In this document: one piece after another, positions 16,488 to 25,958 of the stretch
How positions within the stretch are numbered: position 1 is the first letter of the stretch
Layout: each line of letters opens with the position of its first letter
DNA from: DAOQVR01 sp035341665
GTDB lineage: Bacteria; Chloroflexota; Anaerolineae; JAAYZQ01
Length of the DNA: 64,000 nt
Direction of reading: 5' to 3'
Assembly (NCBI GenBank): GCA_035341665.1
Contig: DAOQVR010000010.1
Span: 1-64,000 of the forward strand
Program-made: the position numbers and the translations under genes
The notes under the pieces: model-generated
Database searches by the model: none
The model's input: only the letters and a program-made list of their open reading frames with translations
Told to the model about the DNA's origin: nothing

Positions 16488-19400
16488 TCAGTACGTGCGC
16501 AGGATCAGCGGCAGGTAGACTGTGTGATCCTCCCGCGTCTGAAAGCTCCAGGCGTAGGATGAGGGCATCGCGTTGCCGGCCAGATCCTTGACCCCAGCCG
16601 CAACCGCCAGCGTGTAGGTCATCCCGCCCATCAGCGCCCGGCGCGGGTAGACCGCAGCCCGGCGTGTTACGCCGTCGTACGCCACCGAGACGGGCACCGG
16701 CTGCCCGGCCCCGTCGAGCATCTGCACGACGTCATCCGTGATGCTCTCCTCGTCCATTGCCTCGGAGAACTGGACGAATGGCAGCGGTGCCCACACCGGC
16801 CCTACGTCGTCGGTAAAGACGGGTTGGGCGGTGACTGCGACGTCAATCGCCCCGTCTTCCGGGTAGGTCCACCACACCGCAGGCGGCATCGTGTCGCCCG
16901 CCGGGTCGATGACGACCTGCACCGTAGCCGGCCGGCTCTCCTGCCCGGCGCCCGTCACCTTGAACGTGAAGGCATCCAGCCCCGTCGAGTTCTCGGCCGG
17001 CGTGTACACCAAGTCGGGCGCCGTCCCGCTTAGCGTGCCGTTCAGCGACTCTGTGAGCACCTCAAAGCTCAGCGCCACCCCTTCCGGCCCGCGCCCCCCC
17101 AGGGTGATGCCCACCGGCTGCATGTACGTCGTCTCCAGGCGCTGCGGCACGGCCGCCAGCGGCTGCACCACGTTCACCACGGGGTTGGTGGGCGTTTCCT
17201 CGCCCACCGTCGGGAAGAACACCGTCGCCTGATTGATGACCGCCGTCCCCGTCGGCAGGTCGTCGAGCAGCTGGACGGTGAGCGAAACCACCCCCGACGA
17301 ATCGGGCTCGCCCTTGGGTCCCAGCTCGCCGACGGTCCACAGGATGGTGCGGGCTTCGGCGATCAACTCACCGGGGCCGTAGATGGTCAGGGTCGAGAGG
17401 TCGAGCGCCGGGTCGAGTTGGTCGACCACAAAGACGCCGTACGCACGGCCGTCGCCCTCGTTCTCGTAGGTGATGGTGTAGGTCACCGACTGCCCCACCA
17501 GCAGGTCACCCTCCAGGCCATATTTGGCGTTGGGGTCGCGCGGCCGGCTGATCTTGGTGCGGGGGCACTTGCTGACGCCCTCTTGCTCCTCTTCGTGGCA
17601 GCCGAGGAGCCCGGCTGTCACCTCTGGCGGCGCGGCGGGCTGGACGGCTGGCGGGGCCGCGGAGAAGGAGAAGAAGCTGGGCGAGGCGTCGCTTGTGCCC
17701 CCCTTCGGTGGCGTATAGACAGGGTGGCACTGACAGCCTGCCAATTCATCCTTCAGAAGACCTCCTTCCGACGCGATCCCCTCCTTGCAGGTCTCGTAGT
17801 ACTTGTTGCACTCCTCAGGGCCGAGAGTGTAAGGTGGCTCCTGGTTCCACACCATCTTGAATTGGACAAACCCGTCCACGCACGGGTAGTAGGTCGCGGA
17901 CCATTTCCCGGTCCACCAGCTATGGGTGCACACGGCATAGTACTCCCCGTCGGGGCAGTAGGGCAGGTTCGGCGGGACAAGCCACCAGTTCGGCTGGGCG
18001 TTCGCCGCGGCAGCGACCTCTCCGGCGCAGGCCATGGCGCCGCTGGCTTCGGGCAGCGGCTGCACCGCCTGTAGCGTGGCGAAGCATTGCGTGCACGCCC
18101 CGCCCGACAGGCAGGAGTAGCAGGTCGCCGAGCTCAGCACCTGCGCCAGGCCCGCGATCTTGGCGTCCAGGACGGTGGCGGGCACATTCGGGTAGCGGCA
18201 TTCGGAGAACGCTGCGCCGATTGTCGTGCTCTCCGTCCCGCTGCCCCAGGTGCCCCAGTAGGTCTCGTACAGAGTCTGCAGGTCGTACAGCAGGCCCCCC
18301 TCCGCCTGGCGCGCGGCGTAGCTGGTGGGGCTGAGGGTGGAGGCCAGCACCCGGTCCCCATGGCGGCGCAGGTAGAGTACCTCCTGCCCGGCCGGCCGCA
18401 GCATCACCACCTGGGTGATCGGATCGGCCGCGTCCAGCGTCAGCCGCACCGCGCCGCCAGGCAGGAAACCATCGGCCTCTGCCTGGGTGTAGATGAGGTC
18501 CAGGTCCGGGTAGGCCAGCCGCTCCGCTGCCAGCTCGGCGTCGGTCAGCGCTGTGGTGCCGAGCAGCTTCACCTGGCTGAAGTCCAGGTACCACTGCACT
18601 TCGCCCACCCCCAGCGGCAGGTTGGTCCCGCCCAGCCGCGCCTGGGCACCATACTCCGAGTCCACCGGCAGCCCCCAGGCGTACTGCACCTGCACTGCGG
18701 CCGTGCCGCTGCCGCCCGGCTCGAGGTTGCCCAGCTTCCAGACGACTGCGCCGCGCTCCGCCCAGTACTGGCCGCCGCCCGTCGCGTCTACGAACGAGAC
18801 CACCGGGGGCAGATACACCACCAGCACCGCGTTCTCTATCGTCTCCTCCCGCCCGTTGACGTACATGGCGACATAGGTGGCCTGCTCGCCCGGGACCACC
18901 TGCCGCGACCCGACGAGCGTCACGTGGGCACCCTCCGGCACCTCGCCCTGCCATTCGACTGCCCAGGGGTCAAAGAGCACCCGATCGCTGACACTCTCGC
19001 CCCGGCCATCCGGGTTGAGAGTCGGATGGTACGGCCCCGAGATGTCGCCCCACCAGTTGTAGGTGGCGACCATCTGAGTGCCGGTGGCCAGTTGGTTGGC
19101 GCCCTTGCCGCCGTTGCCGAGAACGGTGTTTCCCAGGCCGTCCGCGCCGCCCAACGTCACCTGGGCGTTGCCGCTATTGCGCACGCCGTCCTCGGTGTTG
19201 GCCAGCACCGTCGAGCCGGACATCGTCACGGCCGCCGTGTCGCCGCTCACCCACACGCCGTAGCCGCCGTTCTGCACGATCGACGTGTCGGCGATGTGCA
19301 CCTGCGCCGCTTCTTCCACCATCACGCCGTGGCGGACGTTGCCTTCTATGGCGCAGCCGCTGAGCGATACGTCGCTGTTGCCCTTGACATGGATCGCGGA

Positions 19401-21848
19401 CTCGTTCTGGCCGGCGTTGTTGCCCAGGCCGGTGAACAGCGTGTTGGTCACGGTCACCCGGCTGTCCTGGACATACAGGCCGCTGTCGTCGTAGTTGTGC
19501 GCCGAGTCGATCACCTGGCTGTCCTCCAGGGTCACCTCGCCCGACTGCACATTGACCGCGCTGATGGCCGCCAGCCCCGCGTAGCGCACGACCGCGTGCT
19601 GGAGCATGCCAGTGCCCCCGTCGAAGGCAATCCCCTCCCACTGGGAAGGACCGCTGTCCGCCGGCGAAGTGAAGAGGACCTGCTCCTCCTCAGTGCCCAG
19701 GGCCTCGAGGGCCCCCTGCACGATTAGGCGGCCGGTGCCCGCCCGGATCTTCACCCCCGGTTCCACGGTCATGGCGGTGCCTGACGGCACAGTGAACTCC
19801 TCGCCATATGCCCCCTGCAGCAGGCGGTAGCCCTCCATCTCCGGCTGCGCGGAGAGCGTGAAGTCGTGCCCCGTCATCGCCCCCACGTCCAGCGCCACCT
19901 CGTTGTAGATGTTGCTCACCAGGTGCAGCCCCGACAGGCTCACCTCGCTCGCCGCGCCCCCGATGAGGACCGGGAACTCTCTCTGGTTGGGGTCGTTGCC
20001 GATGCCGGTGAACAGCGTGTTGCTCACCGCCACCCGGCTGTCCTTCACGCACAGACCGTGATCGTCGTTGCTGTTGGACCTCGTGTCGAGCACCTGGCTG
20101 TCCTCGACGACGACCTGCCCCGCCTGCACGTTGACCGCGCTGATCGCGGCCGAGTTCACCCCGCTGGAACAGGTGGTGATCCGCCCGCCGGCATAGCGCA
20201 CGACGGCGTGCCGCAGCGTGCCGGTGCCCCCGTCAAAGGTGATCCCCGACCACTCGGCCGGCCCGCCGTCCGCCGGCGAGGTGAAGATGACGGGCTCCCC
20301 CTCGCTGCCCACGGCCTCGAGGTGCCCCTGCACGATCAAGCGGCCGGTGCCCGCCCGGACCTTTACCCCCGGCTCCACGGTCAGGGTGATGCCTGACGGC
20401 ACAGTGAACTCCTCGCCATATGCCCCCTGCAGCAGGCGGTAGCCCTCCATCTCCGGCTGCGCGGAGAGCGTGAAGTCGTGCCCCGTCATCGCCCCCACGT
20501 CCAGCGCCACCTCGTTGTAGATGTTGCTCACCAGGTGCAGCCCCGACAGGCTCACCTCGCTCGCCGCGCCCCCGATGAGGACCGGGAACTCTCTCTGGTT
20601 GGGGTCGTTGCCGATGCCGGTGAACAGCGTGTTGCTCACCGCCACCCGGCTGTCCTTCACGCACAGACCGTGATCGTCGTTGCTGTTGGACCTCGTGTCG
20701 AGCACCTGGCTGTCCTCGACGACGACCTGCCCCGCCTGCACGTTGACCGCGCTGATCGCGGCCGAGTTCACCCCGCTGGAACAGGTGGTGATCCGCCCGC
20801 CGGCATAGCGCACGACGGCGTGCCGCAGCGTGCCGGTGCCCCCGTCAAAGGTGATCCCCGACCACTCGGCCGGCCCGCCGTCCGCCGGCGAGGTGAAGAT
20901 GACGGGCTCCCCCTCGCTGCCCACGGCCTCGAGGTGCCCCTGCACGATCAAGCGGCCGGTGCCCGCCCGGACCTTTACCCCCGGCTCCACGGTCAGGGTG
21001 ATGCCTGACGGCACAGTGAACTCCTCGCCATATGCCCCCTGCAGCAGGCGGTAGCCCTCCATCTCCGGCTGCGCGGAGAGCGCAAAGTCGTGCCCCGTCA
21101 TCGCCCCCACGTCCAACGCCACCTGGTTGTAGATGTTGCTCACCAGGTGCAGCCCCGACAGGCTCACCTCGCTGGTTGGGCCGCTGATGTACACCGGGTA
21201 GTCGAGCTGCGCCGGGTCGTCGCCGATGCCGCTGAAGGTCGTGTCCACCACCGTCACCCGGCTGTTGATGATGTACACGCCGTGATTGCTGTTGGGACCT
21301 CCGGCCGAGGTGATGACTTGGCTGGACTCGATCGTCACCTCACCCGACTGGACATTGAAGGCGGCGATGCCCGCCGAGTGGAAGATGGGGCAGTTGTAGC
21401 ACCCTACGCCGGTATAGCGCACGATCGTGTGGTGCAGCGTTCCCGTTCCGCCGCCGAACGTGATCCCCGGCCACTGGTAGGGACCGCTGTCTGCCAAGGA
21501 CGTGAAGACAATCGGCTGGGCCTCAGTGCCAACCGCCTCCAGGTCTCCCTCCACGTCGAGGGCTGTGTTGGTGTCATTGGCTATCACCGTCACGCCGGGT
21601 TCGATCGTGAGCACGACCCCGGGCGCCACGATCACGGTGCTGACCATGAGATGCTGAGAGCCATCGGCCAGACACCAGGTCTGGTCGGCCGCGATCGTGC
21701 CGCTATGCGGCGGCGGTACGCACGGGGACGACGCGGCGTGCGCCGGCCCGACGGCTACCGGTCCGGCCAGCAGAACCAGCGCGGCCGCGGCCGCCACCAT
21801 CAGGCCAAAGGGAATGGCCACCGACCACGGACGGATTTGCTTCTTCAT
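16488..21848 (-). CDS. Giant secreted beta-helix surface protein with near-identical internal repeats
   Basis: A 1,786-residue protein. ATG 21848 (MKKQIRPWSVAIPFG) has GAGGAGGA upstream and is followed by a clear signal peptide ending AHAAS. Residues ~49-840 are four ~204-residue units of right-handed parallel beta-helix repeats (ALDVGAMTGHDF, ITLTVEPGVKVRAGTGRL, WSGITFDGGTGTLRHAVVRY); units 2 and 3 are identical. Next come a NosD-like stretch (DTSIVQNGGYGVWVSGD), a Cys-rich segment (~1230-1420), a DUF11-like domain (YTITYENEGDGRAYGVFVVD), a cadherin-like domain and an SbsA-type Big_5 domain (VQFSEAMDEESI). The tail is HTVYLPLILRTY. Likely a surface or adhesive protein. It overlaps the preceding 78-residue gene by ATGA. 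Confidence 0.88.
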   Translation of the reverse strand: MKKQIRPWSVAIPFGLMVAAAAALVLLAGPVAVGPAHAASSPCVPPPHSGTIAADQTWCLADGSQHLMVSTVIVAPGVVLTIEPGVTVIANDTNTALDVEGDLEAVGTEAQPIVFTSLADSGPYQWPGITFGGGTGTLHHTIVRYTGVGCYNCPIFHSAGIAAFNVQSGEVTIESSQVITSAGGPNSNHGVYIINSRVTVVDTTFSGIGDDPAQLDYPVYISGPTSEVSLSGLHLVSNIYNQVALDVGAMTGHDFALSAQPEMEGYRLLQGAYGEEFTVPSGITLTVEPGVKVRAGTGRLIVQGHLEAVGSEGEPVIFTSPADGGPAEWSGITFDGGTGTLRHAVVRYAGGRITTCSSGVNSAAISAVNVQAGQVVVEDSQVLDTRSNSNDDHGLCVKDSRVAVSNTLFTGIGNDPNQREFPVLIGGAASEVSLSGLHLVSNIYNEVALDVGAMTGHDFTLSAQPEMEGYRLLQGAYGEEFTVPSGITLTVEPGVKVRAGTGRLIVQGHLEAVGSEGEPVIFTSPADGGPAEWSGITFDGGTGTLRHAVVRYAGGRITTCSSGVNSAAISAVNVQAGQVVVEDSQVLDTRSNSNDDHGLCVKDSRVAVSNTLFTGIGNDPNQREFPVLIGGAASEVSLSGLHLVSNIYNEVALDVGAMTGHDFTLSAQPEMEGYRLLQGAYGEEFTVPSGTAMTVEPGVKIRAGTGRLIVQGALEALGTEEEQVLFTSPADSGPSQWEGIAFDGGTGMLQHAVVRYAGLAAISAVNVQSGEVTLEDSQVIDSAHNYDDSGLYVQDSRVTVTNTLFTGLGNNAGQNESAIHVKGNSDVSLSGCAIEGNVRHGVMVEEAAQVHIADTSIVQNGGYGVWVSGDTAAVTMSGSTVLANTEDGVRNSGNAQVTLGGADGLGNTVLGNGGKGANQLATGTQMVATYNWWGDISGPYHPTLNPDGRGESVSDRVLFDPWAVEWQGEVPEGAHVTLVGSRQVVPGEQATYVAMYVNGREETIENAVLVVYLPPVVSFVDATGGGQYWAERGAVVWKLGNLEPGGSGTAAVQVQYAWGLPVDSEYGAQARLGGTNLPLGVGEVQWYLDFSQVKLLGTTALTDAELAAERLAYPDLDLIYTQAEADGFLPGGAVRLTLDAADPITQVVMLRPAGQEVLYLRRHGDRVLASTLSPTSYAARQAEGGLLYDLQTLYETYWGTWGSGTESTTIGAAFSECRYPNVPATVLDAKIAGLAQVLSSATCYSCLSGGACTQCFATLQAVQPLPEASGAMACAGEVAAAANAQPNWWLVPPNLPYCPDGEYYAVCTHSWWTGKWSATYYPCVDGFVQFKMVWNQEPPYTLGPEECNKYYETCKEGIASEGGLLKDELAGCQCHPVYTPPKGGTSDASPSFFSFSAAPPAVQPAAPPEVTAGLLGCHEEEQEGVSKCPRTKISRPRDPNAKYGLEGDLLVGQSVTYTITYENEGDGRAYGVFVVDQLDPALDLSTLTIYGPGELIAEARTILWTVGELGPKGEPDSSGVVSLTVQLLDDLPTGTAVINQATVFFPTVGEETPTNPVVNVVQPLAAVPQRLETTYMQPVGITLGGRGPEGVALSFEVLTESLNGTLSGTAPDLVYTPAENSTGLDAFTFKVTGAGQESRPATVQVVIDPAGDTMPPAVWWTYPEDGAIDVAVTAQPVFTDDVGPVWAPLPFVQFSEAMDEESITDDVVQMLDGAGQPVPVSVAYDGVTRRAAVYPRRALMGGMTYTLAVAAGVKDLAGNAMPSSYAWSFQTREDHTVYLPLILRTY
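19778..21082. repeat. Perfect 612-bp tandem duplication within the beta-helix gene
   Basis: Bases 19778-20470 are identical to 20390-21082 (693 bp, period 612 bp = 204 codons) by line-by-line comparison, including synonymous sites. The next copies on both sides are diverged. The period is a multiple of three, so the reading frame is kept. Perfect identity indicates very recent duplication or gene conversion; a collapsed or expanded assembly is the alternative. Confidence 0.92.
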
Positions 21849-22081
21849 CGCTCGGTCCTCCTCCTCTGAATCCAGCGCGGCGCGCCTTCCGGGGTGCACT
21901 GCGCCTTCCCCCACTCCTCCCGCTGCACCACGTGCTCATCGACAAACCGGGCCAGCTCCTCAGTTCCGCACACGTGCGCCCGCTCGCCACTTCCGACGCA
22001 CTCGACCTGGCCTTCCCAGGACGGCTGTTGCGCGTCTGGATCTACCCACAAGCGGACGACAAAGGTAACAAGCCTGCGCAT
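21845..22081 (-). CDS. Small uncharacterised protein (78 aa) coupled to the beta-helix gene
   Basis: A 78-residue soluble protein beginning MRRLVTFVVRLWVDPD, containing two cysteines (VECVGSG, AHVCGTEELARFVDEHV) and an Arg-rich tail. Its TGA overlaps the ATG of the giant surface protein (ATGA), so the two are translationally coupled. I know of short Chloroflexota proteins of similar composition but cannot assign a function. The ribosome site is weak. Alternative: a non-coding upstream stretch, though the coupling and amino-acid composition favour a gene. Confidence 0.6.
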   Translation of the reverse strand: MRRLVTFVVRLWVDPDAQQPSWEGQVECVGSGERAHVCGTEELARFVDEHVVQREEWGKAQCTPEGAPRWIQRRRTER

Positions 22082-22234
22082 GATGATTCTCTGAGCGGGG
22101 CGAGCAGGTAGCCCGCCCATCAGCGAGCAGTGTAGCATGGGCGGATAACGGCAGGATAACGGGGGGAAGCTGAATCACTGAGGCTATCGCTCAGTGCCAT
22201 CACATTCTCAATGCGTCAGCGGTTGTGCCCTTGT
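22082..22234. other. Intergenic: short direct repeat and a hairpin
   Basis: GGATAACGG occurs twice within 20 bp (about 22143-22162). A 7-bp perfect hairpin CACTGAG/CTCAGTG lies at 22176-22196, just past the stop of the STAND regulator gene. It lacks a T-tract. No gene seen. Confidence 0.4.
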
Positions 22235-25200
22235 CTACACTCGCAGTGCCTCGTACAGCGCCTGGGTCTCGGGTGAGGGGGCGGCGTCCAACTCGTCGCG
22301 CAGGGCGCGGGCGCAGTCCTGGTAGGCGTGCAGCGCTTCGCTCCGCCGGCCCAGGCGGGCCAGGCAGGTCATCAGCGCCCGCCACACCTCCTCCAGCCAG
22401 GGCTCCATCTCCAGGATACGGCGCGCCAGCTCGGCTCCCTCTCGCCACGCTCCCGCCTGCACTTGTTCTTCCAGCCAGGCCGTGAGTGTATTCAGGTACA
22501 GGCCGCGCAACCGCTCCCGCTCCCGCAGCACCCAGTCCACATACGGCTCCTCGGGCAGAAAGTCGCCGCGGTACAGCTCCAACGCCTGGCGGGCCGCCTG
22601 GCCGCCGGCCCGCGCTGCCTCCCGGAAGGCTGTCACGTCGTACCACGTCTCGCCGACGGCATGGAGCACCAGGGTCTCTTCCTCGCGCGCCAGGTAGCGG
22701 GATGGCTGGCGTTGGCCCAGGTAGGGCTCGAGGATCCGACGCAGCTCAGAGAATGTGGTGTTGAGCGCCGGCCCCGCCGAGTCGGGCGGCAGGTCAGGCC
22801 AAAGGGCGTCGATTAGCTCGTCGCGCGGCACGCGGCGTGGCGCGCGGCCCAGCAGGTAGAGCAGCAGGAGACGGGCCTTGCGGCGCGGCTGCCACGCCTC
22901 GTCTGGGATGGGGACCTCGCCGCGCAGTACCCGAAAGCCGCCCAGTGCCAGGACGCGCAGCGGGGGCCGGGGTGCGGCAGCGATGCGCGCTAGGGCCGCC
23001 TCGACGGTGCATTTCAGGCGACGATCCCGGGTTTTGCCGAGATCGCTGAGAACGGGGGTGGCCCGCTCATCGCCGATTTCGCCCAGGAGGCGGACAGCCT
23101 GCTCTCGCACAGGATCGTCCGGCGTGCTGCCCAGCAGGGCCACAAGTGGCTCGACGGCCTTCTGCCCGATGGCCGCCAAGAGCCGGACGACCTCCGAGGT
23201 CTCGCAGACCGCCGAATGCTCGGCCTGGCCCAGGGCGAGAACCAGCAATGCCGCCGCCCGTCCCGTGTCGCGCCGGGTGAAAAGGAAGTCGTAGCCGTGC
23301 TGACGTGAGAGTGTCAGCGAGTGCCCCAGGTGGAGCAGGGCCTCTTTGTCGCGTGCCTCCCGCCTGCACAGATCGGCCAGGTCCAGACGCACAGATGCCC
23401 GGTCCAGGAGTCCGCCGGTTGCTTCGGCAATCTCCAGCGCGCGGCGGAAGTGGGCCTCGGCCTGGGGAGTGTCACCGCCGGCGCTCAGAATCTGGCCCAG
23501 GGCTGCCAGCGCATGCCCTTCCAGCGCATCTGGCACCATCCGCGCCCATTCGAGGGCCGCCCTGGCCTGGCGCAATGCCTCGCTCCGGTTGCCCTCGCCC
23601 AGCTCCAGCAGCGCCCATCCGCGACGCACCTCAAACGACAGGTAACGTTCCTGGACCTTGTCGGCCACGGGCTGCGCCTCGTGGTAGCAGCGGCGGGCAA
23701 CGGCCCGAGCGCCGGCCTCGCGGTGTAGGTGGCCCAGCAGATAGAGCGCATACCCCCGCCGGGGCTCGTCCTGGTAGGCATCTGTCAGGCGCAGCAGCCG
23801 CTCCAGCACGGCGCGCGCCGCATCCCACTCACCGCCAAGCAAGTAGGCCTGGCCGAGGGTAATGAGCGGAAAGCAGATGCGATAGCTGTTCACCTCCTCA
23901 AGCAGGCGCAGGCTTGTTTGCTCGGCCGCGATGGTCTCGCGCAGCAGGCCTTCCGTCAAGGTATAGGCGGCCATGTTGTGCATGACGACTGCCTCGCGTT
24001 CGCGATCGCCCGTGCTCCGGAACAGCTCGAGGGCACGCCGGGCGTACTGCCGCCCCAGGATCGGGTCCCCGTCTTCGCCGTGGCAGTTGGCCAGGATGTT
24101 ATAGGTCTTTGCCAGCCTTTGCTCTCGGTCGGGGTCCACCAACCGGTTCCCCTCACTTCGATCGTGGGCTGCCCCGCGCGGCAAGGGGACCTCGTCCCCC
24201 TCGCTCTGGCCCTCGCCGAGCGCGTCGAGCGCCCGGTGGCACAGCTTGATCGCCTCCTCGTAGCGATTCTGCCGGAAGCGAGCCCACGCCTGCCATCGAA
24301 GTGCTTCTTCTACGTCCCGCGCCGAGCCCGCGTCGACTGCGGCCCGCTCTGCCTGCTGGAGGACGGCAAGCGCCTCGGGGTAGCGGCCCTGCCGCTCCCG
24401 TATCCTGCCCAAGGCCACGAGCAGGCGCGGCCGCTCAGCCACCGCGCTGGGCGGCAGGCGCTCCAGCCAGGGCTCCATGCGGGGCAGCGCGCCAAAGTCC
24501 AGCACCTCAGCCAGCGTCTCGGTGACGCGCGCCGCGGCGGTCCACTCGCGCGCCGCCAACAGGTGTCCGACCGCAGCAGCCCGGTCATCGACGTCGGGCC
24601 CCTCCAGCAGGCAGGCCGCCGCCCGGCGATGCCAGGCCTCCACCGACGCTGCACCCTCCGCCTGTCCCAGCTCACGCTGCAGGAAGCCCTGGAATAGGGC
24701 GTGGTAGCGGTAGCAGCGCCCCGTCCGGTCGGCCAGCCGAGAGACGAAGAGATGGCTGCGCTCCAGGTTCTCGAGGAGGGCACCTGCGCCCGTGATACCG
24801 AGAAGGGCGTTGCACAACTCGGCACTGAGGTATGGCAGCAGCGACGTGCGCTGCAGGAATTCCTGGAGCTCCTTCGGCTGGCGAACCATCACCTGCCCGG
24901 CCAAGTAATCGAAGAGCGGCCGCTCGTCGCCGATGCTGCCCAGGAGGGACGCCAAGTCAGGACGTGGCTCGCGTCGCGCCGCCTGGCGGATCAACTCCAA
25001 CGCCGCCGGCCAACCCTCGGTGCGCTCGGTCGCCTGTCGCAGCGACGCTTCGTCCAGGTCGAAGCCGCCGGCAGCCAGGAAACAGTGCACCTCCTCCAAG
25101 GTGAAGTGCAGGTCGGTCTCGTCCAGCTCGGTCAGCCGGCCTTCCACTCGCAGGCGGGCGACGGCGGCCAGGGGCGGCTGCGTGCGGCTGGAGAGGACCA

Positions 25201-25687
25201 GGTGGACCGGCCATGCCGGCATGCCCAGCAGCGTGTCCAGCGCGCCGTGGATGGCCGGCGATGTGACGTGGTGATAATCGTCGAGTACGACGAGCCACGG
25301 ACCGCGCACAGATCGGGCTGCCTGCTGGAAGAGCAGCGACAGGGAATACGACAGCGGGCCCGACAGATCGACCGCCGGAGCGAGGCCGGCGAATCGGGCG
25401 CGAACCCCGGCGACGAGGCCGCTGAGCAAGTGGGCCGCGTCGTTGTCCATCTCGCTCAGAGTGTACCGCAGGACTGGCCCGGGCCCGACCTCAGCGCCGT
25501 CGCCGAGCCACTGCGACAGAAGCGTGGTCTTGCCATAGCCGGCAGGCGCGATGAGAAGGGTAAGCCGGCTGGCCAAGGCCTGGTTCAAGAGGCGCAGCAA
25601 CCGCGGACGTGACACCACTGCAGAGGGCCGCCCTCTCGGCTGGAGGCCGACCCCAACTGAATCGGACTCGGAGACAGACAAGGCCAT
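22235..25687 (-). CDS. STAND-type (MalT-like) ATPase regulator with TPRs and C-terminal BTAD domain
   Basis: A 1,150-residue protein. Residues ~25-330 are a STAND NTPase: Walker A APAGYGKTT at 47-55, Walker B LVVLDDYHH, then PGWPAAL-like EGWPAALELIRQAARR as in MalT. Residues ~350-800 are TPR-like helical repeats. A short HEAT-like stretch follows (LVALLGSTPDDPVREQAVRLLGEIGD). Residues ~900-1150 combine an OmpR-type winged helix (RRKARLLLLYLLGRAPRRV, LRRILEPYLG) with a BTAD domain (YRGDFLPEEPYVDWVLRERERL). It is presumably a transcription factor that oligomerises on signal binding. DNA binding is C-terminal, unlike classical SARPs. It lies upstream of, and in the same orientation as, the 78-aa gene and giant surface protein, so it may control them. 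Confidence 0.88.
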   Translation of the reverse strand: MALSVSESDSVGVGLQPRGRPSAVVSRPRLLRLLNQALASRLTLLIAPAGYGKTTLLSQWLGDGAEVGPGPVLRYTLSEMDNDAAHLLSGLVAGVRARFAGLAPAVDLSGPLSYSLSLLFQQAARSVRGPWLVVLDDYHHVTSPAIHGALDTLLGMPAWPVHLVLSSRTQPPLAAVARLRVEGRLTELDETDLHFTLEEVHCFLAAGGFDLDEASLRQATERTEGWPAALELIRQAARREPRPDLASLLGSIGDERPLFDYLAGQVMVRQPKELQEFLQRTSLLPYLSAELCNALLGITGAGALLENLERSHLFVSRLADRTGRCYRYHALFQGFLQRELGQAEGAASVEAWHRRAAACLLEGPDVDDRAAAVGHLLAAREWTAAARVTETLAEVLDFGALPRMEPWLERLPPSAVAERPRLLVALGRIRERQGRYPEALAVLQQAERAAVDAGSARDVEEALRWQAWARFRQNRYEEAIKLCHRALDALGEGQSEGDEVPLPRGAAHDRSEGNRLVDPDREQRLAKTYNILANCHGEDGDPILGRQYARRALELFRSTGDREREAVVMHNMAAYTLTEGLLRETIAAEQTSLRLLEEVNSYRICFPLITLGQAYLLGGEWDAARAVLERLLRLTDAYQDEPRRGYALYLLGHLHREAGARAVARRCYHEAQPVADKVQERYLSFEVRRGWALLELGEGNRSEALRQARAALEWARMVPDALEGHALAALGQILSAGGDTPQAEAHFRRALEIAEATGGLLDRASVRLDLADLCRREARDKEALLHLGHSLTLSRQHGYDFLFTRRDTGRAAALLVLALGQAEHSAVCETSEVVRLLAAIGQKAVEPLVALLGSTPDDPVREQAVRLLGEIGDERATPVLSDLGKTRDRRLKCTVEAALARIAAAPRPPLRVLALGGFRVLRGEVPIPDEAWQPRRKARLLLLYLLGRAPRRVPRDELIDALWPDLPPDSAGPALNTTFSELRRILEPYLGQRQPSRYLAREEETLVLHAVGETWYDVTAFREAARAGGQAARQALELYRGDFLPEEPYVDWVLRERERLRGLYLNTLTAWLEEQVQAGAWREGAELARRILEMEPWLEEVWRALMTCLARLGRRSEALHAYQDCARALRDELDAAPSPETQALYEALRV

Positions 25688-25958
25688 GGCCCGAGTCTAC
25701 CATTTGAGCTCTGTTCGCGCAAGACGCAGTTGCCCACCTCCCAGGGCTGCGTCAAAGTCGCCCAGCAGGCGAGAGGACTGGGCACAAGATCGTGTGCGGT
25801 TCTGGGCTCCCGATTGCCGATTTTGGAGTGGGGAGCATGGGCCATGGACGGTGGACGATAGGCAACGGACCATGGAGGATGTGGAGCGGAGCGTGGGAAC
25901 GAGGAACTGCACGAGATACGCCGCGCCGGGGCGCAGGTCGGGAGGTGCGCGGGCGCTG
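25688..25958. other. Intergenic with degenerate short repeats
   Basis: Around 25800-25900 the sequence is built from imperfect copies of short words (TGGACGGT, TGGACGAT, CCATGGA; also GATTGCCGATTTTGG). It looks like a decayed simple-repeat tract. No convincing gene or promoter was found on either strand. Confidence 0.35.

Noticed and set aside
18087..19727. 546-codon plus-strand ORF and the repeated 176-codon ORFs opposite the beta-helix gene
   Set aside because: Shadows of the repetitive minus-strand gene; the identical copies simply mirror the 612-bp duplication.
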